A stretch of DNA of 64,000 bases from Flavobacterium hydatis. GTDB taxonomy: Bacteria; Bacteroidota; Bacteroidia; Flavobacteriales; Flavobacteriaceae. Positions 34,609 to 44,018 of this stretch are shown in pieces. Each line of letters opens with the position of its first letter. Positions within the stretch are counted from its first letter, which is position 1. Where the stretch lies: positions 16,746 through 80,745 of the forward strand of contig NZ_JPRM01000035.1 in the NCBI RefSeq assembly GCF_000737695.1, given 5' to 3'. The notes beneath the pieces are model-generated. The model worked only from the letters and a program-made list of their open reading frames with translations. It was not told the DNA's origin and made no database searches. The translations under genes were made by a program, and so were the position numbers.

Positions 34609-35784
34609 TTATTGAATTAACTGCTCTATTCTCTCGGTCAGCTTGAGCAAAACTTTTTCCTGTTCATGTTCAGATAACCCGGAAAGAGCTTCTGACGGTG
34701 CATTAACGGCCTGTAAATCGCTTATTCCAATCTGGTTTGAAAATCTGCAGGGACGGACAATTATCGAAAGAAGTATAGTACCGTTTTCATTTGCATTATT
34801 CAGCAATTCTGGGATCTCTTTTCCTTGAATAAAATCTGAGGCCAGAAAATCTGTGGAAACAATTAAGATTGCAACTTTTGCTCTGTTTAATGCTTTGGTA
34901 ATTTCATCCTTCCATTTATCTCCAGCTGCTATCTTATTGTCATCCCAAACTTCAAAATCAAATTCTGTCTGATGTTTAAGTACTTTTATATGAGTCTGTA
35001 CCTTTTCTAGCCATATTTTATCCTTATGACTGTAACTTATAAAAATGCTGGTTTTTGAGGTTTTATTCATGTTTACTGGAATTGTTTTGTTTTTATCATT
35101 TTTTATTAAAGGCAATGAATTTATTAATCGGCTGATATCGTTTGTATCGCCTATCTGTTGAAAAGTTCTTAAAGAGTTTCCTTTTATTATTGTAAGTGCC
35201 AAATAATTGTGATCCAGCATTGTTCTGTCTAAAATTGGACTGTACGCATATATGCCCTGCAGGTTTTTTAGGTTGACATAAAGTGTACTTAGCATTGCAT
35301 TTTTTAATGGAAGCTGGCATATCCATAGATGTTTCAGATTTACTAATGCCATGAGGGGCTCGGGTAATTCGGAGAATAGATTTTTTGACAGATTTATTGA
35401 GACTAAACTATTTAATTTAGAAAATTCATCTGGCAAAGTCTTAAGTTTATTACCTGCTAAAAATATTTTTCTCAAGTGCTGCAGCTTTAAAACCTGACGC
35501 GGCACAGTTTTAATCTGGTTATTATTTAAATTTAAAGTGTGGAGCTTTCTTAGTTCACAGAGCTTAGCAAAGAAATTAGAAATTTTATTATTTGAGATAT
35601 CTAAAACTTCAAGTTTTTTTAATTCTGAAATTTCCTTGGGGATATCCTTAATTAAGTTACCACTGAGATTCAGTGTTCGAAGATTCTTTAATTTAAATAT
35701 CTCATGTGGGACTTCTTTTAAGTTTGAATTCGATAAATCTAATTTTGAAATATTTAAATTATTTGGTATTTTCTTTACTTCCAT
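34609..35784 (-). CDS. LRR-TIR protein
   Basis: A 391-aa cytoplasmic protein. Residues 10-185 are about seven leucine-rich repeats of the bacterial LxxLxLxxNxLxxIPxE type, followed by a linker. Residues 246-391 form a TIR domain: SIFISYSHKDKIWLEKV, FEVWDDNKIAAGDKWKDEI and VAILIVSTDFLASDFIQGKEIPELL, where E323 sits at the usual position of the NADase glutamate. Bacterial TIR domains in defence genes typically degrade or cyclise NAD+ when a sensor is triggered; here the LRR would be the sensor. No STAND ATPase domain is present. It stands alone, opposite in strand to its neighbours. Confidence 0.88.
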   Translation of the reverse strand: MEVKKIPNNLNISKLDLSNSNLKEVPHEIFKLKNLRTLNLSGNLIKDIPKEISELKKLEVLDISNNKISNFFAKLCELRKLHTLNLNNNQIKTVPRQVLKLQHLRKIFLAGNKLKTLPDEFSKLNSLVSINLSKNLFSELPEPLMALVNLKHLWICQLPLKNAMLSTLYVNLKNLQGIYAYSPILDRTMLDHNYLALTIIKGNSLRTFQQIGDTNDISRLINSLPLIKNDKNKTIPVNMNKTSKTSIFISYSHKDKIWLEKVQTHIKVLKHQTEFDFEVWDDNKIAAGDKWKDEITKALNRAKVAILIVSTDFLASDFIQGKEIPELLNNANENGTILLSIIVRPCRFSNQIGISDLQAVNAPSEALSGLSEHEQEKVLLKLTERIEQLIQ

Positions 35785-35788
35785 AAAT

Positions 35789-35796
35789 CAAATTTA
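35789..35796 (-). promoter_or_regulatory. -7 promoter element (TAAATTTG) of the LRR-TIR gene
   Basis: On the minus strand TAAATTTG matches TAnnTTTG exactly and ends 4 bases before the start codon, so the transcript would be nearly leaderless. No matching -33 TTG was found. Confidence 0.35.
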
Positions 35797-35938
35797 AAAT
35801 ATTTATCGTAAAAAAACTCATTTATTTTCTAAGGTGATTCTGCAGTCCCTTCGATATTGAGTCGGCGGCTATTTAATTTACTTCAAATACAGAAGGTTTT
35901 AGAACAAAAAAGCATGAGTATCATTGCTTTTATTTCCA

Positions 35939-36111
35939 TACATTTGCATCTCCCATAGGAGGTATTGGGATTAATAAATCAAGATCAGGATGGGTCGCAG
36001 ACAAGGTTTGTTTGCAAGTGGATTACAGACTGTTCTGCTTCGGCAGCCTCACGAATTCAAACACTAGTATTTGACTCCCGAGCCGCGAAAGATCGCACTC
36101 GGGATTTTTTT
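35939..36111 (+). ncRNA. Candidate structured non-coding RNA
   Basis: An intergenic transcription unit of about 165 nt: a perfect -7 box TACATTTG (35939-35946), then an RNA with several hairpins and a strong terminator (TCCCGAG 36076-36082 with CTCGGGA 36098-36104, followed by seven T). Internal elements include CTCCCATAGGAGG near the start, CTGC-TTCG-GCAG with a stable UUCG tetraloop, and CAAA...TTTG around ACTAGT. Its GC content is clearly higher than the flanks. A 25-codon frame (35990-36067) exists but looks incidental. It matches no RNA class I can name. It lies between the divergent LRR-TIR gene and the gene at 36307. Confidence 0.5.
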
Positions 36112-36306
36112 GAAATTGTTTAAGCTGAAAGTCTAAAAAATAAGTAACTTCTTATTTCAAAAGAGCAGTGTCTGTTTTAATTTGTTTTTTTAAGCCTCGA
36201 TTCGGAGCTGCTATTTAGGTTTTCAATAATGGCGATGTTTGACGTAATCAGCTGTTTTGATTAATATTAAATATCAATCAGGCAATATACGTAAGTTTGA
36301 TTTTTT

Positions 36307-37095
36307 TTGATTAGTATTGTAAGAATTATATATGATCTAGTGAAGGAGGTTAAGGAATTCGGTCAGATTATTGTAAATAGATACAGAAGTTCAATGCCAA
36401 CAGTAGTTAAATCCGAAGAGATAGAGATTGATTATATTCTTCAGCAGTCTCACGGTAAATTTTTTGAAGACTTTATTCCCACGAGAATACCTTCAAGGAT
36501 GTATGAAGCCATAAGAGTTTCAACAGACGGTCTGTCTTTTAAACTTATAGACAAAAACCAAAGAGACTTACTTTCATGTGTTAACGGTAATTTTACGAAC
36601 TATAATGATATAGAATATTTTGAAATAACAGGGACCTATTCAAAACTTGAGCATAGAGGATTTCTGACGTATTTATTTGAAATTTTAGTTTATGAATATG
36701 ACTATCACGTTCTGTCAGACGGGCAGCATTCCAGTCCCGGATCAAAAGAGTTCTGGCAGGCTCAGATAAAGAGGACTAAATTCAGCATTTACCGTCTAAA
36801 TATAAAAACAAGCTATAAAAGAAAAGCTCATCGTTTCCAGCAAAAGGAAATATGGGGCGAACCCAAAAAAGTTAACTTTTACATAAGCAGCTTTATCGAG
36901 GAGGATGAAAGTGAAGGAGATGGAGAGAGAGAATTTGAAGACATGGATCTTTTAAACGCTGAGGTGGAGGCTTTAGATGAAATTATAACTGCAGATGATT
37001 TTACATACGAAGATCTAAATCCTGTATCACGAAATCAGGAAATATCATTTGAAGACATCAGACTAGTTGCCCAAAAATGGAAGGAGGAAACATAA
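36307..37095 (+). CDS. Hypothetical protein with GNAT-like core
   Basis: Up to 262 aa. The longest frame starts at TTG (36307); GTG at 36340 or ATG at 36394 (MPTVVKSEEIEID) are alternatives, and I favour a start at or before the ATG. The centre contains YFEITGTYSKLEHRGFLTYLFEILVYEYDYHVLSDGQHSSPGSKEFWQAQ. This RGFLTYLFE then LSDxxxSxGxxFW pattern resembles GNAT-like proteins of phages. A very acidic C-terminus follows (EEDESEGDGEREFEDMD). Acetyltransferase activity is not established. It follows the candidate RNA on the same strand within the repeat-bracketed segment. Confidence 0.6.
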   Translation: MISIVRIIYDLVKEVKEFGQIIVNRYRSSMPTVVKSEEIEIDYILQQSHGKFFEDFIPTRIPSRMYEAIRVSTDGLSFKLIDKNQRDLLSCVNGNFTNYNDIEYFEITGTYSKLEHRGFLTYLFEILVYEYDYHVLSDGQHSSPGSKEFWQAQIKRTKFSIYRLNIKTSYKRKAHRFQQKEIWGEPKKVNFYISSFIEEDESEGDGEREFEDMDLLNAEVEALDEIITADDFTYEDLNPVSRNQEISFEDIRLVAQKWKEET

Positions 37096-37228
37096 ACTGC
37101 GACTTATCATATATCTTTAATATAAAAGCATCTACTCATTGTTAGACGAGGAAAATAATGTTCTAAAAGTTTCGAACCTAAACTTGTTAGACCTTTTTTT
37201 GCTGGATTTCTTGTTTTAAAAAACAGCA

Positions 37229-37251
37229 TGTGCCACGATTCTGCCACAAAA
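37229..37251 (+). repeat. 23-bp direct repeat, copy B (right of the TIR module)
   Basis: TGTGCCACGATTCTGCC followed by ACAAAA; 22 of 23 bases match copy A at 34383. TGCCACAAAA inside it is answered in inverted orientation by TTTTGTGGCA at about 37290-37299, and TCCACTCCCTGTCA (37313-37326) is the inverse of the word at 34554. The rest of the 37096-37717 gap is AT-rich with no gene; the promoter for the operon at 37718 should be in its right part. Confidence 0.6.
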
Positions 37252-37717
37252 CTTAGAATGGTCAAATAACTTTAAAAACTGTCTTAACTTTTGTGGCAAA
37301 AAAGGTATCCAATCCACTCCCTGTCAATCCCCAAAAGCCATGATCTATGCATATTGCAGGAATGATAAACCGTCTATACCTAAATTTGATATTTTTACAG
37401 TTTCAATTACTATGCTTTCATTTATGACTGCATGTTGTGCCAAGGCGGAAAAATTGATAAGCTGAAAAACGAAAGAAACAATTTTACTCATTTGTCTGGA
37501 ATATTTAATTTTTTTGAGATACAATTTGATAGTGCTAAATTACATTTACTAATATTATTTTATTTGTTGACAATACAAGGGGTATAATATTTATTTCATG
37601 ACAATTCCAAGATTATTATATTTACATCTTATAGCATAATTACGCGCCTTTCATATTTCGAGATGTAAGGAATCGATGTGCTGATTGAATTTCATAAAAA
37701 TCTAATCTAATAAAAAA

Positions 37718-40700
37718 ATGGGAAACTCTGTTGATGAAAGATTTACTAGTCTAAAATTGTGGAAACATTTTGAGACTGCGGCAGATCGCGAGCAGGTTAT
37801 ATTAGTAAGTAAACATATTGAACATGTACTTCCTCTACTAAATTATTTCACAACCGCATTTCCAACATATACATTGCATAATGGCCAGCATCAGAGAAAT
37901 ATCCTTTATCTTATGGGCGAGCTGCTGGGACCCGAATTAAGTGAAGTTTCAGCACTGGAATGTGCAGTTTTGATCCTTTCAGCATTCTATCATGACCTGG
38001 GGATGGTATTTACAGAAGAGGAATTGGATTCAGTTGAAAGTGAACCAAAATTTTTAATGTTCCTTGATCAGAATACCAAAGCAAGATTGAGTTATGAATC
38101 CAATGGCAAAAAAGCCGACAGAGAATTAATTGAATGGTACTGCAGAACAATGCACGCTGAAAGGGTATGGGTGTATTTGGATCAGGAGGATATTGATTTA
38201 CCGCTTTTATGGAATGACCTTCCTTTTAAAACACAATTAGGCAAAGTCTGCGAGAGCCACAATTTATCGGTAAAAGATATAAAAAATAATGATGATGTAT
38301 TTGTTACAGATTTTTTGGGAGAATGTGATTTAGTTTTCTGCTCTATACTGCTTCGTCTAGCAGATATTTTTGACTTCGATAATACAAGAAGCCCCAAAAG
38401 TGTATACGAGTTTCTTGGTCTGGACAAACCTAAAAATAACATCGAATCTGTCAGTAGAGCAGAATGGCAGAAACATTTAAGCTCGGGAGGATTTACCTTT
38501 CAAAGAAATGAAGATATATTAACTGTTCTTTTCAAAGCTGCGCCAAAGCACCCTTCTGTAGAAATAGAGATAAGAAATTTTCTAGATATTATAGAGATGG
38601 AACTGGCTGACTGCAATGAATTGAAAAGATTCTGTTCCAAAAAATGGAATGAGTTTAAACTGCCATCCAGTATCAACAGGGCCTGTATTTTAAGCACTAA
38701 TTTCCGCTCTGGAAAATATCATTTTAGTTTGTCTCAGGATAAAATCCTAACCTTACTAACTGGAGAAGGACTATATAATGACCGGTATATTTTTTTACGA
38801 GAGTTACTGCAAAATTCTATTGATACCAGCAGGCACAGGGAGTTTAAGGAGAAAATTTCAAATTCCCGATTTACAGCAGATGAAATTGAAATATCCTATT
38901 TTACTGATACAGATGGATACAACTGGATCAGGATCGATGATTATGGAATGGGAATGACAGAGGATATTATTAGCAACCACTTACTGAAAAAGGGCGAGTC
39001 TTATTATAATTCAGATAAATTTAAACTTGAAAAACTTTTAATAAACCAGGCTTTTCACAATGATTTTGTTCCGATCAGCAGATTTGGCATTGGTATGCTT
39101 TCCTGTTTTATCATCAGTGATAAAATTGAAATAAGTACAAAACACATAAGCGAACCTGCAAATGCGTACAGGTTAACTTTGGAAGGGCAGAATGGCTACT
39201 TTATTTTTCAGTCCAGTAAAGATCATCATACTGCTAATCCAATGCCTAAAGAAAATGGTTTTGAAAAGGGTTTTCGTAAAAAAGCAGGAACCTCAATTGC
39301 AGTAAGGATTACAGGGAATATGGAATTCCATGGTTTTGATTTTAAAAAGCAGATCGAATCCTATGTGCTTTGTTCCCCCATTAGGATCATGTACGAAGGC
39401 GAACTCGTTGGGGGTGAATGGAAAGCGCTGCTTGAAGACCCATGGACAGAAAGCCATGTTGTAGAAGTTGAAAAATCTTTTATAGATAATATTGAATCCA
39501 CATTCGATTTAAAGCTTCCAAAATCATTACAGCTGGAAATCGCAGCAGTAAATGTTGGAGAAAAATCGCTGGACCCTAATCTAAAGGGGCAGCTGGTTAT
39601 GATATACCTAAAGATTGAAGAAATTATTTCCTTAAAAACACTGCCGACTTTCAGTATTGCCGCAAATGGAAAAGAGCTTGTTATCAAGGTCAGCAAAGCA
39701 GTAATAAAAGATGGCAAGTCGACCGATCTCTCAATAGAGCATAGGGATATAGATATTATATCCAGCTTAAATGTTCCTGAAAAGATAACTAACAGGCTTA
39801 TGTATAATAATGAATATGAATATAGTTTTTCTAAAATCCAGTTAAGCCATAATGGTATAACTATTCACGACCAGGGAGATTTTTTCAGTTTAAATACAAT
39901 ATTTGGCAGAGAGCCAATACTAATGCATTCTTATGACAGACGAACTGTATACTCCGGAATACTTTATTTTCAGGACCGATTGCTGCCTTCTTTAACAGTT
40001 TCAAGAAACGAAATTAAGGACGTTACATTTGAGCTGTCTTTCAATGCATTGTATGCCCTTAGAGATTTAAATAAATTTGTTTATTATGATAATGATTTAT
40101 ATGATTTTTTCAGTAATCGTATCTCTATTATAAGTAGTCGCAGAATAATAAAGGAATCGGGAATTTATGAAAATAATAAAGATTATTGGGACAACGAACC
40201 TTTATATTTAATTGGCCGGGAAAAATTATCAGTAGTTCAAATAAAGGAATTACTTAAAACTTCTTCCGACTTTTTTGAAAATCCTTATTTCTACAGAAAT
40301 GATGTTATTAATAATTTTGTTCTTTACATTTTAGAACAAAACTTTGAAGTTTATATTTCCATAAAAAAAATGACTGTTGGTCATATGACAGTGTATAAAT
40401 TAACTATAGCAGAATCCCTGATACCAAATGAATTAAGACGTTTTAGGCCTTTTCGATTTTTTAAATTTGAAGAGGACAGGGTAGAACTATTAATAGGGGA
40501 TAAAATAAATATCAACCACCGCTTTGTCCAATGGTATATTAAGGCGTCCGATCTTTTGTCGGATAAATTTAACTTTTATTCCTATCAGCTGATTCATATT
40601 TTGTATGATCCTGACACTGCGAAAGCAGTTTTAAACATTAACTCAATTTTAGACCGCCTGCGAAAAAGTTTACCACAGGATATTGCTCCTGATAAAGCAA

Positions 40701-40732
40701 TAAATTTAAATGCTAAAGATTTTTATCTTTAA
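37718..40732 (+). CDS. HD-domain and Hsp90-type GHKL ATPase fusion
   Basis: A 1004-aa protein. Residues 35-260 form an HD-type phosphohydrolase-like domain (H54, H58, then AFYHDLG with H92-D93, and later LADIFDFD). From about residue 335 it is an Hsp90-like GHKL ATPase: RELLQNSID (E362, N366), DDYGMGM (D408, G410, G412) and the lid motif RFGIGMLSCF. The remaining 500 residues look like the middle and C-terminal parts of an Hsp90-like protein. The HD domain may act on nucleotides. It is the first of three closely spaced genes (35 bases, then a 4-base overlap), with an ATPase and an HNH nuclease, which suggests one system. Function is inferred, not known. Confidence 0.8.
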   Translation: MGNSVDERFTSLKLWKHFETAADREQVILVSKHIEHVLPLLNYFTTAFPTYTLHNGQHQRNILYLMGELLGPELSEVSALECAVLILSAFYHDLGMVFTEEELDSVESEPKFLMFLDQNTKARLSYESNGKKADRELIEWYCRTMHAERVWVYLDQEDIDLPLLWNDLPFKTQLGKVCESHNLSVKDIKNNDDVFVTDFLGECDLVFCSILLRLADIFDFDNTRSPKSVYEFLGLDKPKNNIESVSRAEWQKHLSSGGFTFQRNEDILTVLFKAAPKHPSVEIEIRNFLDIIEMELADCNELKRFCSKKWNEFKLPSSINRACILSTNFRSGKYHFSLSQDKILTLLTGEGLYNDRYIFLRELLQNSIDTSRHREFKEKISNSRFTADEIEISYFTDTDGYNWIRIDDYGMGMTEDIISNHLLKKGESYYNSDKFKLEKLLINQAFHNDFVPISRFGIGMLSCFIISDKIEISTKHISEPANAYRLTLEGQNGYFIFQSSKDHHTANPMPKENGFEKGFRKKAGTSIAVRITGNMEFHGFDFKKQIESYVLCSPIRIMYEGELVGGEWKALLEDPWTESHVVEVEKSFIDNIESTFDLKLPKSLQLEIAAVNVGEKSLDPNLKGQLVMIYLKIEEIISLKTLPTFSIAANGKELVIKVSKAVIKDGKSTDLSIEHRDIDIISSLNVPEKITNRLMYNNEYEYSFSKIQLSHNGITIHDQGDFFSLNTIFGREPILMHSYDRRTVYSGILYFQDRLLPSLTVSRNEIKDVTFELSFNALYALRDLNKFVYYDNDLYDFFSNRISIISSRRIIKESGIYENNKDYWDNEPLYLIGREKLSVVQIKELLKTSSDFFENPYFYRNDVINNFVLYILEQNFEVYISIKKMTVGHMTVYKLTIAESLIPNELRRFRPFRFFKFEEDRVELLIGDKININHRFVQWYIKASDLLSDKFNFYSYQLIHILYDPDTAKAVLNINSILDRLRKSLPQDIAPDKAINLNAKDFYL

Positions 40733-40767
40733 CAAGAAAAGAACCTGATGTAAAACTCAAAAAACGA

Positions 40768-42693
40768 ATGAAGCTAAGCAAAATCTTAAAAAGAGAAATA
40801 CTCAAGAAAATTCTTGAGCAGCATAATCCATTTGGGGAATCGGATAATATAATGTCATTTCTTTCCCGTATCTGGGAATTAGACATTATGCCTTCGACTG
40901 ACAGCCGATTTGAGGATGCTTTCGGTGATATTCAGCAGCATATTGTGTATAATGATGATTGGAATTTTGAATATTTATTTGAAGAAAGATTGGATCTATT
41001 ATCCGATGATAAGCAGTTCAAAGTTTTTTTAGAGACGATTTTACATCCTGATATAAGGCAGACTGAGGATGAGATCATGAAGTTCTATTTAGTAATTAAT
41101 CCTTATCTGGAGAAAGAGAAATACAGGTTTGTTATTGTAAATTACCTGAGGGATTTTCCTATTTACGAAATAAAATTAATAACGGACACTGATGATATTC
41201 CAGCAGATATAAAATTAAATGATATACCATTTTTTGTGGAATGGGAGCCTGACGGTCATAACGATAAATTTCATTCACATATTACACCTGAAGTATTTCC
41301 CTCGTTTGTCCTTGCGTTCAATGACGGCTGGAATGACTTTAGGCGAATGACCCAATTTTATCTTTTTTATTATCAGAGCGACTCCACTTTTCATAAGATT
41401 GGATATGTAAAAATAATGAATGGTACAGAGGAGACCCGTGATGTTTTAGGCGACAGCTTTACCAATCTTTCACAAGGATTTTGTTCCCTTGGACAGGAGT
41501 ATGAATATTACGAAAAGTTGAAATTACATTTAGGGAAAAATTTTGAGAGTGTGCTTTGGGCTTTGAAAGATGCTGCGTTCTATCCTGAGGTGAATGATAA
41601 ATTTGAAAAACATTTTACTTTTAAGAATTCTCTAATCCGTTTCGATCAGGCGGAACAGCTGTTAAGAGAAGCCAAGTACAGGATTTATGACTATAACCTT
41701 TCAAGTCTCTATAGTTTTAAATACACTTTTAAACCTAAATTTTCAAAAACCAGCGTTGATCTTGAATTTAACTTTGATAACGATGAGGACTTTGCCAATA
41801 GGATATATGCGCTGATTGGGAAAAATGGAACGGGAAAAACGCAGCTGATGACTTCCCTGCCATTTGATATTTCGCAAAAGGCAGATAATAAATTTATGCC
41901 CAGAACACCTCTGTTCAGCAAGGTCATATCAGTTTCCTACAGTGCTTTTGATACTTTTGAGATACCAAAGAAGACATCGAGTTTCAATTATTTATACTGT
42001 GGTTTGAAAGATGAGAATGGAGAACGGCTTTCAGAACGGCAGCAGATTATGCGTTTTCATTCTGCATGGAAACGTATAAAGACCCTTGAGCGCATGATAC
42101 AATGGATTAAAATTCTTGAAAATTTCTTAGATCAGGAAATTCTGGATTTATTTATTGTATTGGATGAAAGCGGTGATTATGATGTTAGCCTGGAGGGATT
42201 TGGAAAAGCAAGGAAAATGCTCAGTTCAGGACAAAGCATCCTGCTTTATATTATTACCGAGATTGTGGCAAACATAAGATATGATTCCATTATACTCTAT
42301 GATGAACCGGAAACCCATCTTCATCCTAATGCCATATCGCAATTGATGAACACTATTTATGCGCTGGTTAATAAATTTCAGTCTTATTGTATTATAGCTA
42401 CACATTCGCCATTGGTTATTCAGGAGTTATTGTCCAGAAATGTTTATGTAATTGAGAAAGAAGGTTCAGTCCCATCAGTTCGCAAACTGTCTTATGAAAC
42501 TTTTGGAGAAAACTTAACGGTCTTGACAGAGGAAATTTTTGGAAACAGGTCGGTTCCAAAGCAGTACAAGAAAATTCTTCAAAAACTGGTTGAAAAAGGC
42601 AATACTTTTGAGGAAATCCTGGATATTGTTGAAGCTGATGATATTCCCTTAAGCCTAAATGCAAGACTTTTTCTTAAAAGTATTGAAAAATGA
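40768..42693 (+). CDS. PtuA-like AAA ATPase (Septu-type)
   Basis: A 641-aa protein with an unusual N-terminal region (1 to about 310) and an ABC/SMC-type ATPase: Walker A GKNGTGKT (G351-T358), signature LSSGQSILL, Walker B IILYDEPE (D512, E513) and the switch histidine in ATHSPLV (H546). This layout is that of OLD/PtuA-like ATPases used as sensors and platforms in antiphage systems. Its stop overlaps the HNH gene start by four bases (ATGA), as in ptuA-ptuB pairs. The long N-terminus is not typical of the minimal PtuA and may dock to the HD-GHKL protein encoded upstream. Confidence 0.85.
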   Translation: MKLSKILKREILKKILEQHNPFGESDNIMSFLSRIWELDIMPSTDSRFEDAFGDIQQHIVYNDDWNFEYLFEERLDLLSDDKQFKVFLETILHPDIRQTEDEIMKFYLVINPYLEKEKYRFVIVNYLRDFPIYEIKLITDTDDIPADIKLNDIPFFVEWEPDGHNDKFHSHITPEVFPSFVLAFNDGWNDFRRMTQFYLFYYQSDSTFHKIGYVKIMNGTEETRDVLGDSFTNLSQGFCSLGQEYEYYEKLKLHLGKNFESVLWALKDAAFYPEVNDKFEKHFTFKNSLIRFDQAEQLLREAKYRIYDYNLSSLYSFKYTFKPKFSKTSVDLEFNFDNDEDFANRIYALIGKNGTGKTQLMTSLPFDISQKADNKFMPRTPLFSKVISVSYSAFDTFEIPKKTSSFNYLYCGLKDENGERLSERQQIMRFHSAWKRIKTLERMIQWIKILENFLDQEILDLFIVLDESGDYDVSLEGFGKARKMLSSGQSILLYIITEIVANIRYDSIILYDEPETHLHPNAISQLMNTIYALVNKFQSYCIIATHSPLVIQELLSRNVYVIEKEGSVPSVRKLSYETFGENLTVLTEEIFGNRSVPKQYKKILQKLVEKGNTFEEILDIVEADDIPLSLNARLFLKSIEK

Positions 42694-43544
42694 GAAACCT
42701 GAAACCATACAATGAAGATACAATTTCATTCTTTGATGAGGTTGTTTCGGCGCGTAGAAATTCCGTTGCAGATCCTGAATTTCTCACTCGAATAGTAACT
42801 TACAGGCCGGGACTGATTCTTGCCTATACAGCATATGACGAATGCTGTGCTGCACAGTCATTGATGACAGCGAGAGCTTTGGGACATGTAAATCCAACTA
42901 AGGGGGACCTGCTGAAATTATATAGTTATAAAGCAAATGTTTTTAAAAAACTGCAGCTTAAATTAACTACCGATGAAAATGACCGGCTTTTAAATACTTG
43001 TCAAAACTGCACAATTAATGAAATAAATTCCTTTGATCATATATTGCCTAAAGATGAATTTTCAGAATTTGCAGTCAATCCGAAAAATTTGTTTCCTTCC
43101 TGCACACAATGTAATGGTTATAAGAGTTACGTATGGCAGCAAGGCGGTATCGGCTTGTTTCTTAATTTATTTCTGGATATCCTTCCACAGGAGCAGTACT
43201 TATTTGCCAATGTTATTGTAGGAGACGAAGTTCAAATTAATTATACGATCGAGAACAGATTTGGAATGGATGCTGGATTATTTGCTTTGATTGTCTCACA
43301 TTATGGACGGCTGCATCTGCCAAGCCGATTTAGTAAAAACAGTGACAGTATTATAACGGAATTGATAAATTCTATTTTGTCAATAAAAAATGAATTGGAC
43401 AAAGAGAAAATTAAGCAGGTAATTATTGGGAAAGCGGAGAGGGATCTTAATAAGTTTGGTTATAATTACTGGAAAGCGATAACGGTAATTGCTCTGATAA
43501 ATTCAGAAGATTTTTATCAATTTGCGTCAGATCAGGAAGACTAA
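42690..43544 (+). CDS. PtuB-like HNH endonuclease (Septu-type)
   Basis: A 284-aa protein. Its HNH/zinc-finger core has C104-x2-C107 (TCQNCTI), the catalytic D116-H117 (FDHILPK) and NLFPSCTQCNGYKS with C138 and C141; the order matches PtuB-type HNH nucleases. The C-terminal half is helical. It is coupled to the ATPase gene by a four-base overlap. In Septu the ATPase holds the nuclease inactive until infection and the nuclease then cuts DNA or RNA. The extra HD-GHKL partner is not part of the Septu systems I know. Confidence 0.85.
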   Translation: MRNLKPYNEDTISFFDEVVSARRNSVADPEFLTRIVTYRPGLILAYTAYDECCAAQSLMTARALGHVNPTKGDLLKLYSYKANVFKKLQLKLTTDENDRLLNTCQNCTINEINSFDHILPKDEFSEFAVNPKNLFPSCTQCNGYKSYVWQQGGIGLFLNLFLDILPQEQYLFANVIVGDEVQINYTIENRFGMDAGLFALIVSHYGRLHLPSRFSKNSDSIITELINSILSIKNELDKEKIKQVIIGKAERDLNKFGYNYWKAITVIALINSEDFYQFASDQED

Positions 43545-43701
43545 TTATATCCTTTAGTTAGATAATAAATATACAAATAGAAAACAGATGCGTAATTATT
43601 GATAAATGTGATGCAGCTAAGTGTTAAAATGTATTTTTGATTTTATTAATTATCTAATTTTATCATGGAATTAATAATTTGACAATTTAAATATAATAGA
43701 A

Positions 43702-43946
43702 ATGGAAACAGCAATTAAACTGCAGGTTAGTAAGAAGTTAAATACTCAGCAGCAACTGGATATATCAAATTAAAAGGAAGTTTAATTTCTAAGGGCTACA
43801 CTGAAATTATTCATACTCTGGATAAGGATCACGAATTTCACATTTATTCATTTGAAACGCCTGTGGAGCGTAGGGATGAAGTGCAGGATTTCATAAAAGC
43901 TTTCATCAATCAGGCTGATCTGGCGGATACTGTAGCAATTAAATGA
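43702..43946 (+). pseudogene. Frameshifted small gene
   Basis: ATG at 43702 reads METAIKLQVSKKLNTQQQ... to an early stop. In another frame, open from about 43728, the sequence runs KYSAATGYIKLKGSLISKG, then IIHTLDKDHEFHIYSFETP and DEVQDFIKAFINQADLAD to the TGA at 43946. The two halves together would make a protein of about 80 aa, so a base was probably lost or gained near 43735. A -7-like box (TATTTTTG, 43632-43639) lies upstream. The family is not recognised. Confidence 0.5.
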
Positions 43947-44018
43947 TAAATAAAAATAAAACAGGGTAATTTGAAAAAAAATGGATACAGTGTTTTGGCA
44001 TATTTTATTATCTATAAC

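Noticed and set aside
35990..36067. A 25-codon frame inside the candidate RNA (MGRRQGLFASGLQTVLLRQP...)
   Set aside because: It is short, has no ribosome binding evidence and runs through predicted stems; the RNA reading explains the sequence better.
37573..37594. TTGACA followed by TATAAT upstream of the HD-GHKL gene
   Set aside because: The two boxes are only 10 bases apart and Bacteroidota primary sigma factors use TTG/TAnnTTTG instead, so this is not a supported promoter.
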